Under the pieces are notes generated by a model. It saw only the letters and a list, made by a program, of their open reading frames with translations, did no database searches and was not told where the DNA came from. The position numbers and the translations under genes were made by a program. Below, piece by piece: positions 1-9,212 of a stretch of 64,000 bases of DNA. Position 1 is the stretch's first letter; every line of letters starts with the position of its first letter. The DNA comes from a virus. The stretch covers positions 1 through 64,000 of the IMG/VR virus record IMGVR_UViG_3300008267_000013, one strand, 5' to 3'.

Positions 1-573
1 GGTTATGTTAACTTAAAGTTTGATGGACTACCACTACAACAAAAATCTGTAAAGTTGCATGTAACACAATTTTCTTATGAAATAAACAAAGAAATGGGAT
101 ATTTACAAATTCCTGAAAAAGAGCTAAAACATAATAAAAATCCAAAAAAATTTGTAGATGGTGAACCAAAATTAATACCAATTGCCTATAAGATAGACAT
201 AGAAGGTAAAATATTACAAACATTTGGTGAAACTGCAAAAGTGACAGGAAATTTTTATACGACTCCTAATATTACATTCAGAGATGTTATCGAATCTATA
301 TCAGACATAAGAGGTTCACGTGAGGATTATATACAAGATTTATATAAAATAATTAAAAATATAACAGGTAAAAATCCCGAACAATTCGCTCCTGCAATAC
401 TTAAATACTGTCTTTCTTATGCTAAACTTATGAAAGATTGGTATGTAGTGGATATAAATACAGGTCAATTTGCAGAAAAAAGTTACGATCCCGGGAGAGA
501 CAAACTCTCAGAAGAAGATAGATTATTCTACTATAATAGATGGCATGATTTGATTTTAAATAAAAGTCGGTAA
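1..573 (+). CDS. Unknown virion-region protein, 5' end cut by window edge
   Basis: The frame is open from base 1, before any start codon, so this is the last 190 codons of a longer gene. The product is lysine- and aromatic-rich with a charged C-terminus and no motif I recognise. It lies 21 bp upstream of a baseplate gp53-like gene and reads in the same direction, so a structural or baseplate role is likely by context only. Confidence 0.75.
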   Translation, partial: GYVNLKFDGLPLQQKSVKLHVTQFSYEINKEMGYLQIPEKELKHNKNPKKFVDGEPKLIPIAYKIDIEGKILQTFGETAKVTGNFYTTPNITFRDVIESISDIRGSREDYIQDLYKIIKNITGKNPEQFAPAILKYCLSYAKLMKDWYVVDINTGQFAEKSYDPGRDKLSEEDRLFYYNRWHDLILNKSR

Positions 574-594
574 ATTTAATAACGGAATAAGCAT

Positions 595-939
595 ATGAAT
601 AGATATTATAACACACAAAAAATCATAAATAATACCGACAGGGATAAAGCCCTGATGGATAAAAAAAATATTAAAAACATATTACAATATTCTATATATG
701 ATTTTGGTACACTAGGAAGTGATAATAAATTAAATTTAGATATAACTTACCACACTTTCCAAAGAAACGATAAATTGTATAATATAGCGCAAAAATATTA
801 TAATGATGCAAGTTTGGGATGGCTTATCTGTTATACAAATAATATTTCTAATGAATTACAGATTTTAGAAGGTCAAATGTTATCTATTTACTTACCATTA
901 GAAAATTTATTGGAGTTATTAAATGGCATCTCTAGATGA
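595..939 (+). CDS. Baseplate wedge protein, T4 gp53-like
   Basis: 114 aa. Residues about 50-85 carry the gp53/LysM-like signature: an aromatic residue, then N-D-K-L-Y-N-I-A, a Tyr-Tyr pair, D-A-S-L, and W-L-I followed by an Asn-rich turn. In T4, gp53 links baseplate wedges during assembly. The protein is shorter than T4 gp53 (about 196 aa), so only the core domain is present. The ATG follows a GGAA-type ribosome-binding site. The 3' end overlaps the next gene by 17 bp, which suggests translational coupling. The family call rests on this motif pattern, not on a search. Confidence 0.6.
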   Translation: MNRYYNTQKIINNTDRDKALMDKKNIKNILQYSIYDFGTLGSDNKLNLDITYHTFQRNDKLYNIAQKYYNDASLGWLICYTNNISNELQILEGQMLSIYLPLENLLELLNGISR

Positions 940-3709
940 GGGTATAGTACAAAGATATCTATATGCGATATCAGACGTTATAGCTGATGATATTGCAAAT
1001 TTTCAAAAAGATGATTTAAAAAATATATTACAATTAACAACCGATACAGCTGCCAGCAGAAAACCTCCCAGTAATAATAAAATAAATTATCTAGAAGACG
1101 AAGAAGAAGTTAAATGTCTTTCTAACCAGGCAAAGATATTAACCGAAGGCTTTTTAACTGACCCAGAATTAGCGCATGTTATGTATGGAGATCGTAACAA
1201 AGATAGTATCGATAAATACGGTCCACTAGACACCAGATACATGATATCAAGTAATTTTGTTATTTTTTATGATGGTATTCCATATATTTTTAATATAGAT
1301 ACTGCGAACAGAACAAATGATAAAGTTTTTTTCTCAAGCGTAGTTATTAAAAATGAATCAAAAAGTATATTAACTCTAAAATCAAATTATAAAATATCTT
1401 TAAAAGTTAATTTTACGTATTTTGAAGATTTATTAGAAGAATCTATTACAGCAGTAAATATATATAACACATATTCTATAAAAATTGCTCCAATCTATAT
1501 TTTATATCAATATTACAACCAAAACACAAGCCAGTTTGGAAAAGGCTTATCGGATGGTAATGGTATTTATTTAAATCAAAAATTAATCTTTAAAGATGAT
1601 ACCATCCAAGGCGCATCTTTAAGAGAAAAATTAAAAACTACAACAATAAATAAAAATTATCATTTAACTTATTTTAAGCACCACTTTGATGTTTTTAAAA
1701 CAGAAGAGCCTGTAGGCAATTATTATGATAATGAATTGCTTATAGAATATGTTGCTTATGAAACTGATGGTGTGGCAAATAGTTTAAATACTAGCATTAG
1801 TGGAAACACTAACAACTTTGTTCCACTGACAAACGGTAATTTGTACAAATTAATAAATAAAAATAATATTTCCCTCAGTTCGGTAGGTGTGTATGGCAAT
1901 GAGCTTGAAACCCTAGAAAAGGCACAGGATTATATAAAACAAGCTCAAATTGATTTAGCTAATTTAAGCGAGCCTTGTGTTTTACCAAATTCAAAAACAG
2001 CACAAATATCAGCGGCAAATCAACAAAGAATAAATAACATAAATACAAACCTGCAGAAATTAAGAAAAAATGCTGATAAGGTATTGAAAGCAACTATAAT
2101 TGAAAAATGTAGGATTTTTTCTATAGAAATACCAAATAGTTATTGGCCTTACTATCAAGTTGGTAATTTTTGGGAAACATTTACACAATCTTTTTCATTA
2201 GGAGAACTTTTGCAATTTACACTGAGTGGTGCTGGAGTTGGAGCGACGTTTGGTGCTCTTCCTGGCGCTGCTATTGGTGCTGGCGTTGGTGCCGGTATAT
2301 ATCTTGGGGCTCACGTTATAAGAAGTATAATGTCAAAGAAAATTTTGACTAGAAATATAGCTATACCAACCATAAGAAAACAGCAATATACGGTAAAAGA
2401 TTATGGTTTTAAACAACTTGCAAATCAGAAAACTATTTCTTATAACAAGCAGTCACAATGGACTGAAACTAATAATAAAGATGCAGATATATTTATGCGA
2501 ATGTTAGAAAATTTAAATATTTTAGACGCACCTGAGCAGGTTGACATGGGGAGCCAAGAGTTGTATTTTACAACTCTTGGTCAATTACTAAATATCCTTT
2601 ATTCATTTCCCGATATTGCTCCTAATTTATCTACAATTGTTGGTGGATATTTTATAGATGCATCACTAACGGGCAATGGCATGCCTTCATATAATAATTT
2701 ATGTAATCTTCCAATTTCATTATCTTATTTGGGAAAATTTCTCACCGCAACAACATTCGATACGGGTAAAGTGCTACATTATGATACTGATACTTATTTT
2801 AATAATATTTTTCAAAATTTAATAAAAAAAGTAACAAGAGAAGGGGAAATGTTAATACCAAGTACTACATTATCTAGTCCAAAACACTTAAGGGCAGCTA
2901 TTGAAGTATCTAGCGGTGATATAAATCCAGCTGATTACCTAGGACACCGCAAATCAGATTTATTAGAAGATAATGATATAAATAATTTAATATTAGATAT
3001 GTTTACTAGAAGAAATAAAATTTTTGATAATAGTCAAAACCAAAACAAAAAAATAAGAAAAATATATAAAATAATTTCTATAGAGGAAATGCAATTTTAT
3101 GATTTCTACAATGAATTTACAAAAGAAATGGATAAAATTGGACAAGCGCATAAAAAGTTTTTGTATAACTCAATAGAATTCCAAGAGTTTATAAATAAAA
3201 AACATTACATGCCGTGTATTATGCTACATAGAATAGCTGATACTGAGAGTTTATTAAAAACAAAAAATGTTAAATTTAGTAGAATAGATAATGCAAATTT
3301 AGATACTGGCAATTGGTTAAATGATGGAGATAATAGAAGATTTCCTTATCAAGCCAGCATGGATTTAAAAGCTATGATGAGTTTTTTTATAGATTTAGGT
3401 TCCTATGTGTTTGTGTGCCCCCCGATGGCTAAAAGTACTTCTATGTCTGTTAAGAATTTATTTGGCTTTGGAGGCTTGTATATGATCGATCAAGCTACCT
3501 TTGAATACAACTTTCAAAGATTAGAAAATGGAAATATAACAATACCTAATTTTGATTCAAGATTATCCGTTAGAGGATATATGATAAGCCATGGCGATAG
3601 AGTGATACCAAAACCAAAGCCTGTTCAAGAAAAAGCACCTGTACCTTGCCCACCGCCTCCAATACAACCGTGGGAAATCCAATATCTTTTTATTAGCCCC
3701 CCCTCTTGA
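923..3709 (+). CDS. Large virion protein with glycine-zipper hydrophobic segment
   Basis: 928 aa, the second largest gene in the window. SD TTGGAG lies upstream of ATG 923. The sequence is rich in Asn, Lys and Ile. Around residues 430-470 there is a striking Gly/Ala-rich hydrophobic stretch with regularly spaced glycines (G-A-G-V-G-A type), typical of glycine zippers that pack in or cross membranes. The C-terminus has a Pro-rich tail with a run of four prolines. Adjacent to gp53, it is probably a baseplate or tail component. The zipper could act in membrane contact during infection. I do not recognise the family. Confidence 0.65.
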   Translation: MASLDEGIVQRYLYAISDVIADDIANFQKDDLKNILQLTTDTAASRKPPSNNKINYLEDEEEVKCLSNQAKILTEGFLTDPELAHVMYGDRNKDSIDKYGPLDTRYMISSNFVIFYDGIPYIFNIDTANRTNDKVFFSSVVIKNESKSILTLKSNYKISLKVNFTYFEDLLEESITAVNIYNTYSIKIAPIYILYQYYNQNTSQFGKGLSDGNGIYLNQKLIFKDDTIQGASLREKLKTTTINKNYHLTYFKHHFDVFKTEEPVGNYYDNELLIEYVAYETDGVANSLNTSISGNTNNFVPLTNGNLYKLINKNNISLSSVGVYGNELETLEKAQDYIKQAQIDLANLSEPCVLPNSKTAQISAANQQRINNINTNLQKLRKNADKVLKATIIEKCRIFSIEIPNSYWPYYQVGNFWETFTQSFSLGELLQFTLSGAGVGATFGALPGAAIGAGVGAGIYLGAHVIRSIMSKKILTRNIAIPTIRKQQYTVKDYGFKQLANQKTISYNKQSQWTETNNKDADIFMRMLENLNILDAPEQVDMGSQELYFTTLGQLLNILYSFPDIAPNLSTIVGGYFIDASLTGNGMPSYNNLCNLPISLSYLGKFLTATTFDTGKVLHYDTDTYFNNIFQNLIKKVTREGEMLIPSTTLSSPKHLRAAIEVSSGDINPADYLGHRKSDLLEDNDINNLILDMFTRRNKIFDNSQNQNKKIRKIYKIISIEEMQFYDFYNEFTKEMDKIGQAHKKFLYNSIEFQEFINKKHYMPCIMLHRIADTESLLKTKNVKFSRIDNANLDTGNWLNDGDNRRFPYQASMDLKAMMSFFIDLGSYVFVCPPMAKSTSMSVKNLFGFGGLYMIDQATFEYNFQRLENGNITIPNFDSRLSVRGYMISHGDRVIPKPKPVQEKAPVPCPPPPIQPWEIQYLFISPPS

Positions 3710-3768
3710 TCTGCTTAGAACAATAGGTTTACAGTAAGTTAGATAAACAACCGGTTTAATATAATAAT

Positions 3769-5025
3769 ATGAAAACTATAATACCTAATAATTTATTTGA
3801 TGATTCTACAACAATTGGAAAATATGATTTAATGTCGTTTTACGATAATTACGTCTTACAAAAACAATATTATCCATATCAATTTAATGGCTGGGATGAT
3901 AAAAAATTTTATGGTATACTTGATCTAAATAAAACTCCAATTTATCCTAAGCAATCAGGATTATCGAATTATTTTAATAACGATGGAATGACACAAACAA
4001 ATATTAAATTTGTTGTTGATGCTTTTAAAGATATGAAAGCCTTTCAAGAAAGATTATTAAAAAAAGGAAGATCCGCGAACTCTTCAATATATTCTGTATT
4101 AAATGTTAAAGAGTCTACAATAGATTTTTCTTCTAAATACCACACCTTTTTAGGTAAAATATATAATATATTTATTAATGATTATATGACCGATATCATA
4201 AGGCAAGATACAAAAAATATATTTGATTTTTTTAAACATTTTATAATATTTGCCAAAATAATGTGTAAAATTACTGTACTCAACCGAAGTGCTTTTTTAA
4301 AAAGTAAACATACGCCACAATCAGTAAATGGCCTAAGAATTTCTCTAGAAAATCCAGATCCCAATACAAGCGTATTTATAAAAGGAAATAACTTTATAGG
4401 TAATCCCGAATTCGACTTATTTATAGAAACTGCATCAAAATTTGGATTTCTTATAGATAAGAATTATCCATGGGTTTTAGTAGCAGATATAGAATCCGTA
4501 TCTATGAAAAAATATATAAGAAAATATAATATAACTGATACCGAAAATTTGTTTGACACATTCTATCATAAAGCATATACTGCTGATCTTGAATCTTTAA
4601 AACATGTACTTATAGGTTTTTGGAATGGTTATGCGGCTAGTTTTGCTTCAACTGCTATATTAAAAGAGAACTTAGATTGTAAAAAATATTTTTATGAGCC
4701 CAATCATGCTAAACAGATAGACTCAAACATGTTTGATGTTATACTTGGCGCTAATTGGTTAATAAGAATGTATGCTCTAATAAGAGTTTTAGAAGAAAAA
4801 CTAAATATTACACAAAACCAATTTGAAATAATATTTCAAGAAGCCTGTAAAATAAATAAAATATCAACTGAAGAAAAAGCACTATTATACATTAATAAAA
4901 AATTACTAGAATATAGTGTTTCCGAGCAAGCAATTATAAGTGATAATTTGACAAACCCAGACATCATTGTTAGACTTATGAAGGAACAGTCTGCTACGGT
5001 TATCAATGAAACTATAAATTTTTAG
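3769..5025 (+). CDS. Unknown virion-region protein
   Basis: 418 aa, Asn/Lys/Ile-rich like its upstream neighbours. No catalytic motif or membrane segment is evident. A 59-bp AT-rich gap separates it from the 928-aa virion gene, and the next gene, a DNA polymerase, begins 7 bp downstream. The shared low-GC composition and orientation place it with the structural block. Function is unknown. Confidence 0.6.
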   Translation: MKTIIPNNLFDDSTTIGKYDLMSFYDNYVLQKQYYPYQFNGWDDKKFYGILDLNKTPIYPKQSGLSNYFNNDGMTQTNIKFVVDAFKDMKAFQERLLKKGRSANSSIYSVLNVKESTIDFSSKYHTFLGKIYNIFINDYMTDIIRQDTKNIFDFFKHFIIFAKIMCKITVLNRSAFLKSKHTPQSVNGLRISLENPDPNTSVFIKGNNFIGNPEFDLFIETASKFGFLIDKNYPWVLVADIESVSMKKYIRKYNITDTENLFDTFYHKAYTADLESLKHVLIGFWNGYAASFASTAILKENLDCKKYFYEPNHAKQIDSNMFDVILGANWLIRMYALIRVLEEKLNITQNQFEIIFQEACKINKISTEEKALLYINKKLLEYSVSEQAIISDNLTNPDIIVRLMKEQSATVINETINF

Positions 5026-5032
5026 AGGTCAT

Positions 5033-6241
5033 ATGTTTCAAACACTCGATGAAAAAGGTTCTTGTGTTGGCGTCTATTGCAATGGTGAATTAAGATTTAA
5101 AAATTATAAAGATACCATTTTTGATAAAACATGGAATTACGTACCTTTTTTAGAAGACATGGACATACAGTACGGTAATATTTACAGTGGTGGAAAATCA
5201 CTTGAAGAATGTTGCCCTGATAATTTAAAATTACAATGGCTACAAATTAATAAAAAACTTAAAGCTTTCGTTACATCTTTTGTTGAGTCAAAAGTAGAAC
5301 TAAGCGAGAATTGTTTTTTTGATCTAACCCCCGAAAGATTTTTAAAAGAATATTGTGAATTAAAAAACAGGATAACAGAGCATGTTTTCGAGACCCATTC
5401 TAAACCAGAAGAATATGAATTCTTTAAAGACTTTACTCAACTTATCAACCGCATTAGCCGTAGGAACCTTAGGATTGACAAAGATAGGATTGCAGATCGC
5501 TTATGGAGCATGGAAGGTAAGAAATTGTGGGAAAAGGTAAACAGCGGTCACACTTCAATAAAATTTAATTTATTCGGGTCTGTTACTGGTCGCTTGACAA
5601 TGACAGACAGAAGTTTCCCTATCCAGACGCTTAGTAAGAACCTGAGGGATATTATAAAGCCACAAAACGATTGGCTTGTGGAGATCGATCTAAACGCAGC
5701 TGAAATGCGTATTGCTCTTGCTCTAGCTGGCCAAAAACAACCTGAAGGTGACTTACACGAACAATGTGCCAAAGAAGTATTTAGAGGAGAAGTAACAAGA
5801 GCAGAAGCTAAAAATATAGCAACTAAATGGCTCTATAATTCCTCATCAACAGATGTTAAAAAATATAATTTAGAATTATCAAATTATTACAACAAAGAAA
5901 AACTATTATCTGAATACTGGAGAGATGGATACATCTACACACCTTATTCCAGAAAGATAGACTCTGACTATCATCATGCGATCTCATATCTAAACCAAAG
6001 CACTCTTATTGATATGTGGCACAGACAAATACTAAAGGTTGATAAATTGTTAAAAAATATGGATAGTTTTGTAGCGTTTCCTGTTCACGATTCTGTGGTA
6101 ATAGATCTAAAGGATTCTGAAAAGAAATTACTACCAGACCTAATTAGACAAATATCTGATACGCCATATGGTACGTTCCCGGTACGAGTAAAGATTGGTT
6201 CAGATTACGGAAATATGAAGAAAGTTAATATTAAGGTATAA
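5033..6241 (+). CDS. Family A DNA polymerase, palm/fingers only
   Basis: 402 aa. PolA-type polymerase motifs occur in order. S-V-T-G-R-L is near residue 182, followed by a P-I-Q-T-L segment. Motif A is E-I-D-L-N-A-A-E-M-R near 217-226, with the metal-binding Asp. Motif B (fingers) is R-A-E-A-K...L-Y near 255-268, and motif C is V-H-D-S near 350. It is much shorter than PolA (about 600 aa for the Klenow part) and has no 3'-5' exonuclease domain, so it should lack proofreading. SD GAGG precedes the ATG. A separate full DnaE-type polymerase is encoded at 27406, so this enzyme may do gap filling or be a partner rather than the main replicase. Confidence 0.82.
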   Translation: MFQTLDEKGSCVGVYCNGELRFKNYKDTIFDKTWNYVPFLEDMDIQYGNIYSGGKSLEECCPDNLKLQWLQINKKLKAFVTSFVESKVELSENCFFDLTPERFLKEYCELKNRITEHVFETHSKPEEYEFFKDFTQLINRISRRNLRIDKDRIADRLWSMEGKKLWEKVNSGHTSIKFNLFGSVTGRLTMTDRSFPIQTLSKNLRDIIKPQNDWLVEIDLNAAEMRIALALAGQKQPEGDLHEQCAKEVFRGEVTRAEAKNIATKWLYNSSSTDVKKYNLELSNYYNKEKLLSEYWRDGYIYTPYSRKIDSDYHHAISYLNQSTLIDMWHRQILKVDKLLKNMDSFVAFPVHDSVVIDLKDSEKKLLPDLIRQISDTPYGTFPVRVKIGSDYGNMKKVNIKV

Positions 6242-6242
6242 G

Positions 6243-7064
6243 ATGGATACTGTTATAGGTTTAGGAGCTGCAGGATGTAATATAGCTGACTGTTTTAAAA
6301 AGTATCCCCAATATACCATCTACAAAATAGACACAGACCTGGAAGAAGATGAAAATAATTACACAACTAAAGAACATAATACCCCAGAAGATTATGAAAA
6401 ATATTCACCTGATCTTTCAAACTTCTTACAACATATTAATGGTGATGTTTTATTTGTTGTTGCTGGTGGTGGGTTCATTTCAGGCATGTCGCTACAGGTA
6501 TTAAAACATATTAAACACTGCAATATAAATGTTTTATATATAAAACCTAACGATAATGATCTAAGCAGAGTGGGATTTCTACAAGAAAAACTAACAAGAA
6601 ACGTATTTCAAGAGTATGCTAGATCTGGTCTATTTAATATGCTGTATATTATTTCAAACGAGGATCTAGAAAACGTATTAGGCGAAGTGCCGATTTTAGA
6701 GTATAATAATAAGTTAAATGAATATCTTGCTGGAATGATACATTGGATAAATGTTTTTAAGAACACCGACCCAGTGCTTGACAACTTTTCAGAGCCAAGG
6801 CATAATTCTCGTATCGCAACTTTCGGAGTCCTTGATATCATTAAAGGTGAAGAAAGTTTGTTGTACGAACTTGACAATCTAACAGACAAGTGCTACTATT
6901 TTGCCATCAACGAAACATCATTAAAAACTGATGGCAAACTTCTTAGAAATATTAGAGAATTAACTTCCATAAACGAAATACGTGCTTCTTATGAGGTACA
7001 CTCAACAAAATATCCACAATCTTTTTGCTACTTTATAGCTTATACAAACGTATCGGGTAACTAA
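6243..7064 (+). CDS. Tubulin/FtsZ-like GTPase, divergent
   Basis: 273 aa. The N-terminus (V-I-G-L-G-A-A-G-C-N, residues 4-13) fits the first nucleotide-binding loop of FtsZ/tubulin. A second glycine loop, V-V-A-G-G-G-F-I-S-G-M-S, lies near residues 74-85, where FtsZ has G-G-G-T-G-T-G. That loop is followed by a helix and a beta strand as in the family. The T-G-T-G part is replaced, so GTP binding may be altered. Some jumbo phages encode tubulins (PhuZ) that position DNA. The gene starts 1 bp after the polymerase stop. Alternatives are another Rossmann-like fold. The call is based on motif shape only. Confidence 0.5.
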   Translation: MDTVIGLGAAGCNIADCFKKYPQYTIYKIDTDLEEDENNYTTKEHNTPEDYEKYSPDLSNFLQHINGDVLFVVAGGGFISGMSLQVLKHIKHCNINVLYIKPNDNDLSRVGFLQEKLTRNVFQEYARSGLFNMLYIISNEDLENVLGEVPILEYNNKLNEYLAGMIHWINVFKNTDPVLDNFSEPRHNSRIATFGVLDIIKGEESLLYELDNLTDKCYYFAINETSLKTDGKLLRNIRELTSINEIRASYEVHSTKYPQSFCYFIAYTNVSGN

Positions 7065-7067
7065 AAC

Positions 7068-7310
7068 ATGATTGCATACAAAGGGACATTTAAAAAGAAA
7101 AACGGTAGTGAGCGTACAATGCGTTTTGTGCGTATCCCAGACCTACCAGCAGAGTTTATTGCAGCAAAAATTAAAGGCGGTAATAAAAGTCACATCTTAT
7201 CCGAAGGGATGGAACTAGTATGGGACATTGACGAAAGTGATTTTAGAATTTTTAACCGCAAGAATGTAGTTGACAAGATCGAAGAGTTCGAATATACTTT
7301 TAACCAGTAG
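7068..7310 (+). CDS. Small SH3-like beta-barrel protein (WYL_2/DUF2693-like)
   Basis: 80 aa. The order K-G-T-F-K-K-K-N-G-S-E-R-T-M-R-F near the start, a D-L-P-x-E-F turn, and V-W-D...F-R-I-F-N toward the end resembles the small WYL_2/DUF2693 proteins common in large phages. These are predicted Sm/SH3-like barrels of unknown role. It lies between the FtsZ-like gene and the ssDNA-binding protein gene, 3 bp after its neighbour's stop. Confidence 0.55.
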   Translation: MIAYKGTFKKKNGSERTMRFVRIPDLPAEFIAAKIKGGNKSHILSEGMELVWDIDESDFRIFNRKNVVDKIEEFEYTFNQ

Positions 7311-7350
7311 GTTGGGAGATTTACCAACCTACCAACGAGGAGAAACACAC

Positions 7351-8118
7351 ATGGCGATTGACATTAGCAAGATGAAGGCGAAGCTAGCGGCTCTACAAGG
7401 CAAGGGTGGTGGCAAGACTGCGTTTTGGCGACCAGAAGAAGGTACTACGTATTCTGTACGTATTGTAAACACGCCAGATGGCGATCCATTCAAGGAAGCA
7501 TGGTTCCACTACGAAATTGGCAAGGGCTCACTACTTTGTCCAAAAAAGAATCATGGTAAGGATTGTGCTATCTGCAACTTTGCTAGCAAGCTGTTCAAAG
7601 AGAACACAGAACAAAGCAATGCGATGGCTAAAAAGTTTCTACCACGCCAACGCTTCTTCTCACCAGTAGTTGTACGTGGCGAAGAGAAAGAGGGCGTTAA
7701 GATCTGGGGTTATGGTAAGACTGTTTACCAGGATCTAATTAACCTAGTTCTAAATCCAGACTACGGAGATATTACTGATCCAGACAATGGTACAGATCTA
7801 TCACTAAAGTCTGACAAGGTGCCGGGTGCTTCATTCCCAACCACCAAGCTAACCCCAGCTCGTAAAACCAGCAAACTCTGCAATGGATCTACACAGGAAT
7901 GCAGCGAACTTCTATCTACAATTCCAAATTTCGATGAAATCCATGAAGTTAAATCATCAGAAGAGATTGCACGTATTCTAGACGAGCATCTTGCTACAGA
8001 TTCAGATACAGAAGCTGAATCTGACTCAAAGCAAACCACTAAATATGGTGGCGCTACGCCAGCTAAGAAGAAAGCAACAAATGATATTGATGCCGCGTTT
8101 TCAGATCTTCTTGGTTAA
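7351..8118 (+). CDS. Single-stranded DNA-binding protein, T4 gp32-like
   Basis: 255 aa from the ATG preceded by SD GAGGAG. The upstream frame extension is not needed. The N-terminus has the K-rich segment typical of gp32. Around residues 62-75 a zinc site of the form C-x4-H-x3-C-x2-C is visible, matching the gp32 zinc subdomain in the OB-fold core. The C-terminal third is acidic and Ser/Asp/Glu-rich and ends in a short D-I-D-A-A-F-x-D-L-L motif, as expected for recruiting replication partners. It sits just upstream of UvsX. Codon choice is less AT-rich than in the virion genes, which suggests high expression. Confidence 0.88.
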   Translation: MAIDISKMKAKLAALQGKGGGKTAFWRPEEGTTYSVRIVNTPDGDPFKEAWFHYEIGKGSLLCPKKNHGKDCAICNFASKLFKENTEQSNAMAKKFLPRQRFFSPVVVRGEEKEGVKIWGYGKTVYQDLINLVLNPDYGDITDPDNGTDLSLKSDKVPGASFPTTKLTPARKTSKLCNGSTQECSELLSTIPNFDEIHEVKSSEEIARILDEHLATDSDTEAESDSKQTTKYGGATPAKKKATNDIDAAFSDLLG

Positions 8119-8136
8119 TAGTAGTACATAATATGG

Positions 8137-8181
8137 TATACTGGGAAGGTAGGAGAAAACTCTTATCTTCCCAGTTTTTTT
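8137..8181 (+). promoter_or_regulatory. Terminator hairpin with overlapping -10 box
   Basis: ACTGGGAAG (8140-8148) pairs with CTTCCCAGT (8167-8175) and is followed by seven T, a typical intrinsic terminator for the ssDNA-binding gene. TATACT (8137-8142) overlaps the start of the left arm. A transcript starting about 7 nt later would lack that arm. The -35 match is weak, so the promoter part is tentative. Confidence 0.6.
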
Positions 8182-8194
8182 ATGGAGAATATAC

Positions 8195-9136
8195 ATGGCT
8201 AAAGGTTTTGATCTAGAAAATTATAAAAAAAGTATTGAAGTAAATAATGTTGAAAAAAAGAAAGATAAATTTGTTATTCTTGACGAATGCATTCAAGAAG
8301 TTGTTGGTATTCCCGGTATTCCGCTTGGACATGTCACCATGGTATATGGCAAGTCAGATACTGGCAAAACATCGCTTCTATTCCACGCGGCTGCAAAAGC
8401 TCAACAACAGGGCGTCCTTCCAATTTTTATCATGACAGAGGGTAAGGTAGATTGGACACGCGCCGAGAAGATGGGCGTTAACATGGACCAAGCTATCAAA
8501 AATGAAGAATGTATGTACCTTGAAGAGGCATTTACTTTTATTGATAAAATTGTTAGCGATGTTACAATGGGTGAACTACCACACGACGTATTAATCCTGT
8601 GGGATTCAGTCGGAAGCCTACCATCTAAGGATGAAGTTAAAGACAATGAAGATGGTACAACTGAAAAGAAAGCTAGCATGATGCGTGCAGCAAAAGCAAT
8701 TCGTGAAAACATGCGAATTGTGCAGCGTAAAATTAATGCTACACGTAACTATAGCTATCCTAAATACGTTGGTCTTATGATTTTAAACCAAGCCTATATT
8801 CAGCCACCATCTTTTGTTGGCGGTATGTCAAAACTTGTCCCATACGGCGGAGATGCAATTTGGTATGCAGCAAGTGCTGTATGGAAAATGGCGGGCAAAG
8901 GCAAGCTATCGGCCACAAAAGATGGCAAAGACTTTGATTTCGGATTGATATCAAAAATTAGTGTTGAAAAAAATCATATTAGTGATTTAGCCATGGCAGG
9001 TGATTTCGTAGTCACACCAGATGCTTTCCTACCAAATGAAAAAGGTGCTATTAAGAAATACAAGGATGATCACCGTGACCAATGGGGGAGTGCTACCATT
9101 ATGTCAGCCGAGACAGGTGAAATTTTAGACGAATAG
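8195..9136 (+). CDS. uvsX: UvsX/RecA-type recombinase
   Basis: 313 aa. Walker A G-K-S-D-T-G-K-T is at residues 52-59. The Walker B strand V-L-I-L-W-D-S is near 131-137. A Gln/Asn-rich sensor region (L-N-Q-A-Y) follows, as in RecA/UvsX. It polymerises on ssDNA and performs strand exchange for recombination-dependent replication and repair. The length is shorter than T4 UvsX (391 aa), mostly at the N-terminus. It lies directly after the ssDNA-binding gene, whose product it must displace or cooperate with. SD TGGAGA precedes the ATG. Confidence 0.9.
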   Translation: MAKGFDLENYKKSIEVNNVEKKKDKFVILDECIQEVVGIPGIPLGHVTMVYGKSDTGKTSLLFHAAAKAQQQGVLPIFIMTEGKVDWTRAEKMGVNMDQAIKNEECMYLEEAFTFIDKIVSDVTMGELPHDVLILWDSVGSLPSKDEVKDNEDGTTEKKASMMRAAKAIRENMRIVQRKINATRNYSYPKYVGLMILNQAYIQPPSFVGGMSKLVPYGGDAIWYAASAVWKMAGKGKLSATKDGKDFDFGLISKISVEKNHISDLAMAGDFVVTPDAFLPNEKGAIKKYKDDHRDQWGSATIMSAETGEILDE

Positions 9137-9143
9137 ATTCCAC

Positions 9144-9194
9144 TTGACAAGTAAAAGCCGCTGTTGTAGACTAACCTCTGCAATGGCGGTTTTT
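9144..9194 (+). promoter_or_regulatory. Sigma-70 promoter inside a terminator hairpin
   Basis: TTGACA (9144-9149), 17 bp, TAGACT (9167-9172). The -10 sits in the loop between CCGC..TTG and CAA..GCGG arms, which are followed by TTTTT. Read-through RNA from uvsX would form the terminator. RNA from this promoter starts near the right arm and would not. Confidence 0.72.
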
Positions 9195-9212
9195 CCTATA
9201 AGGGGACTATAT

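Noticed and set aside
7270-7350. Extended N-terminus of the ssDNA-binding protein
   Set aside because: The extension overlaps the upstream gene, has a non-ATG start, and the internal ATG has a strong SD and a typical gp32-like beginning.
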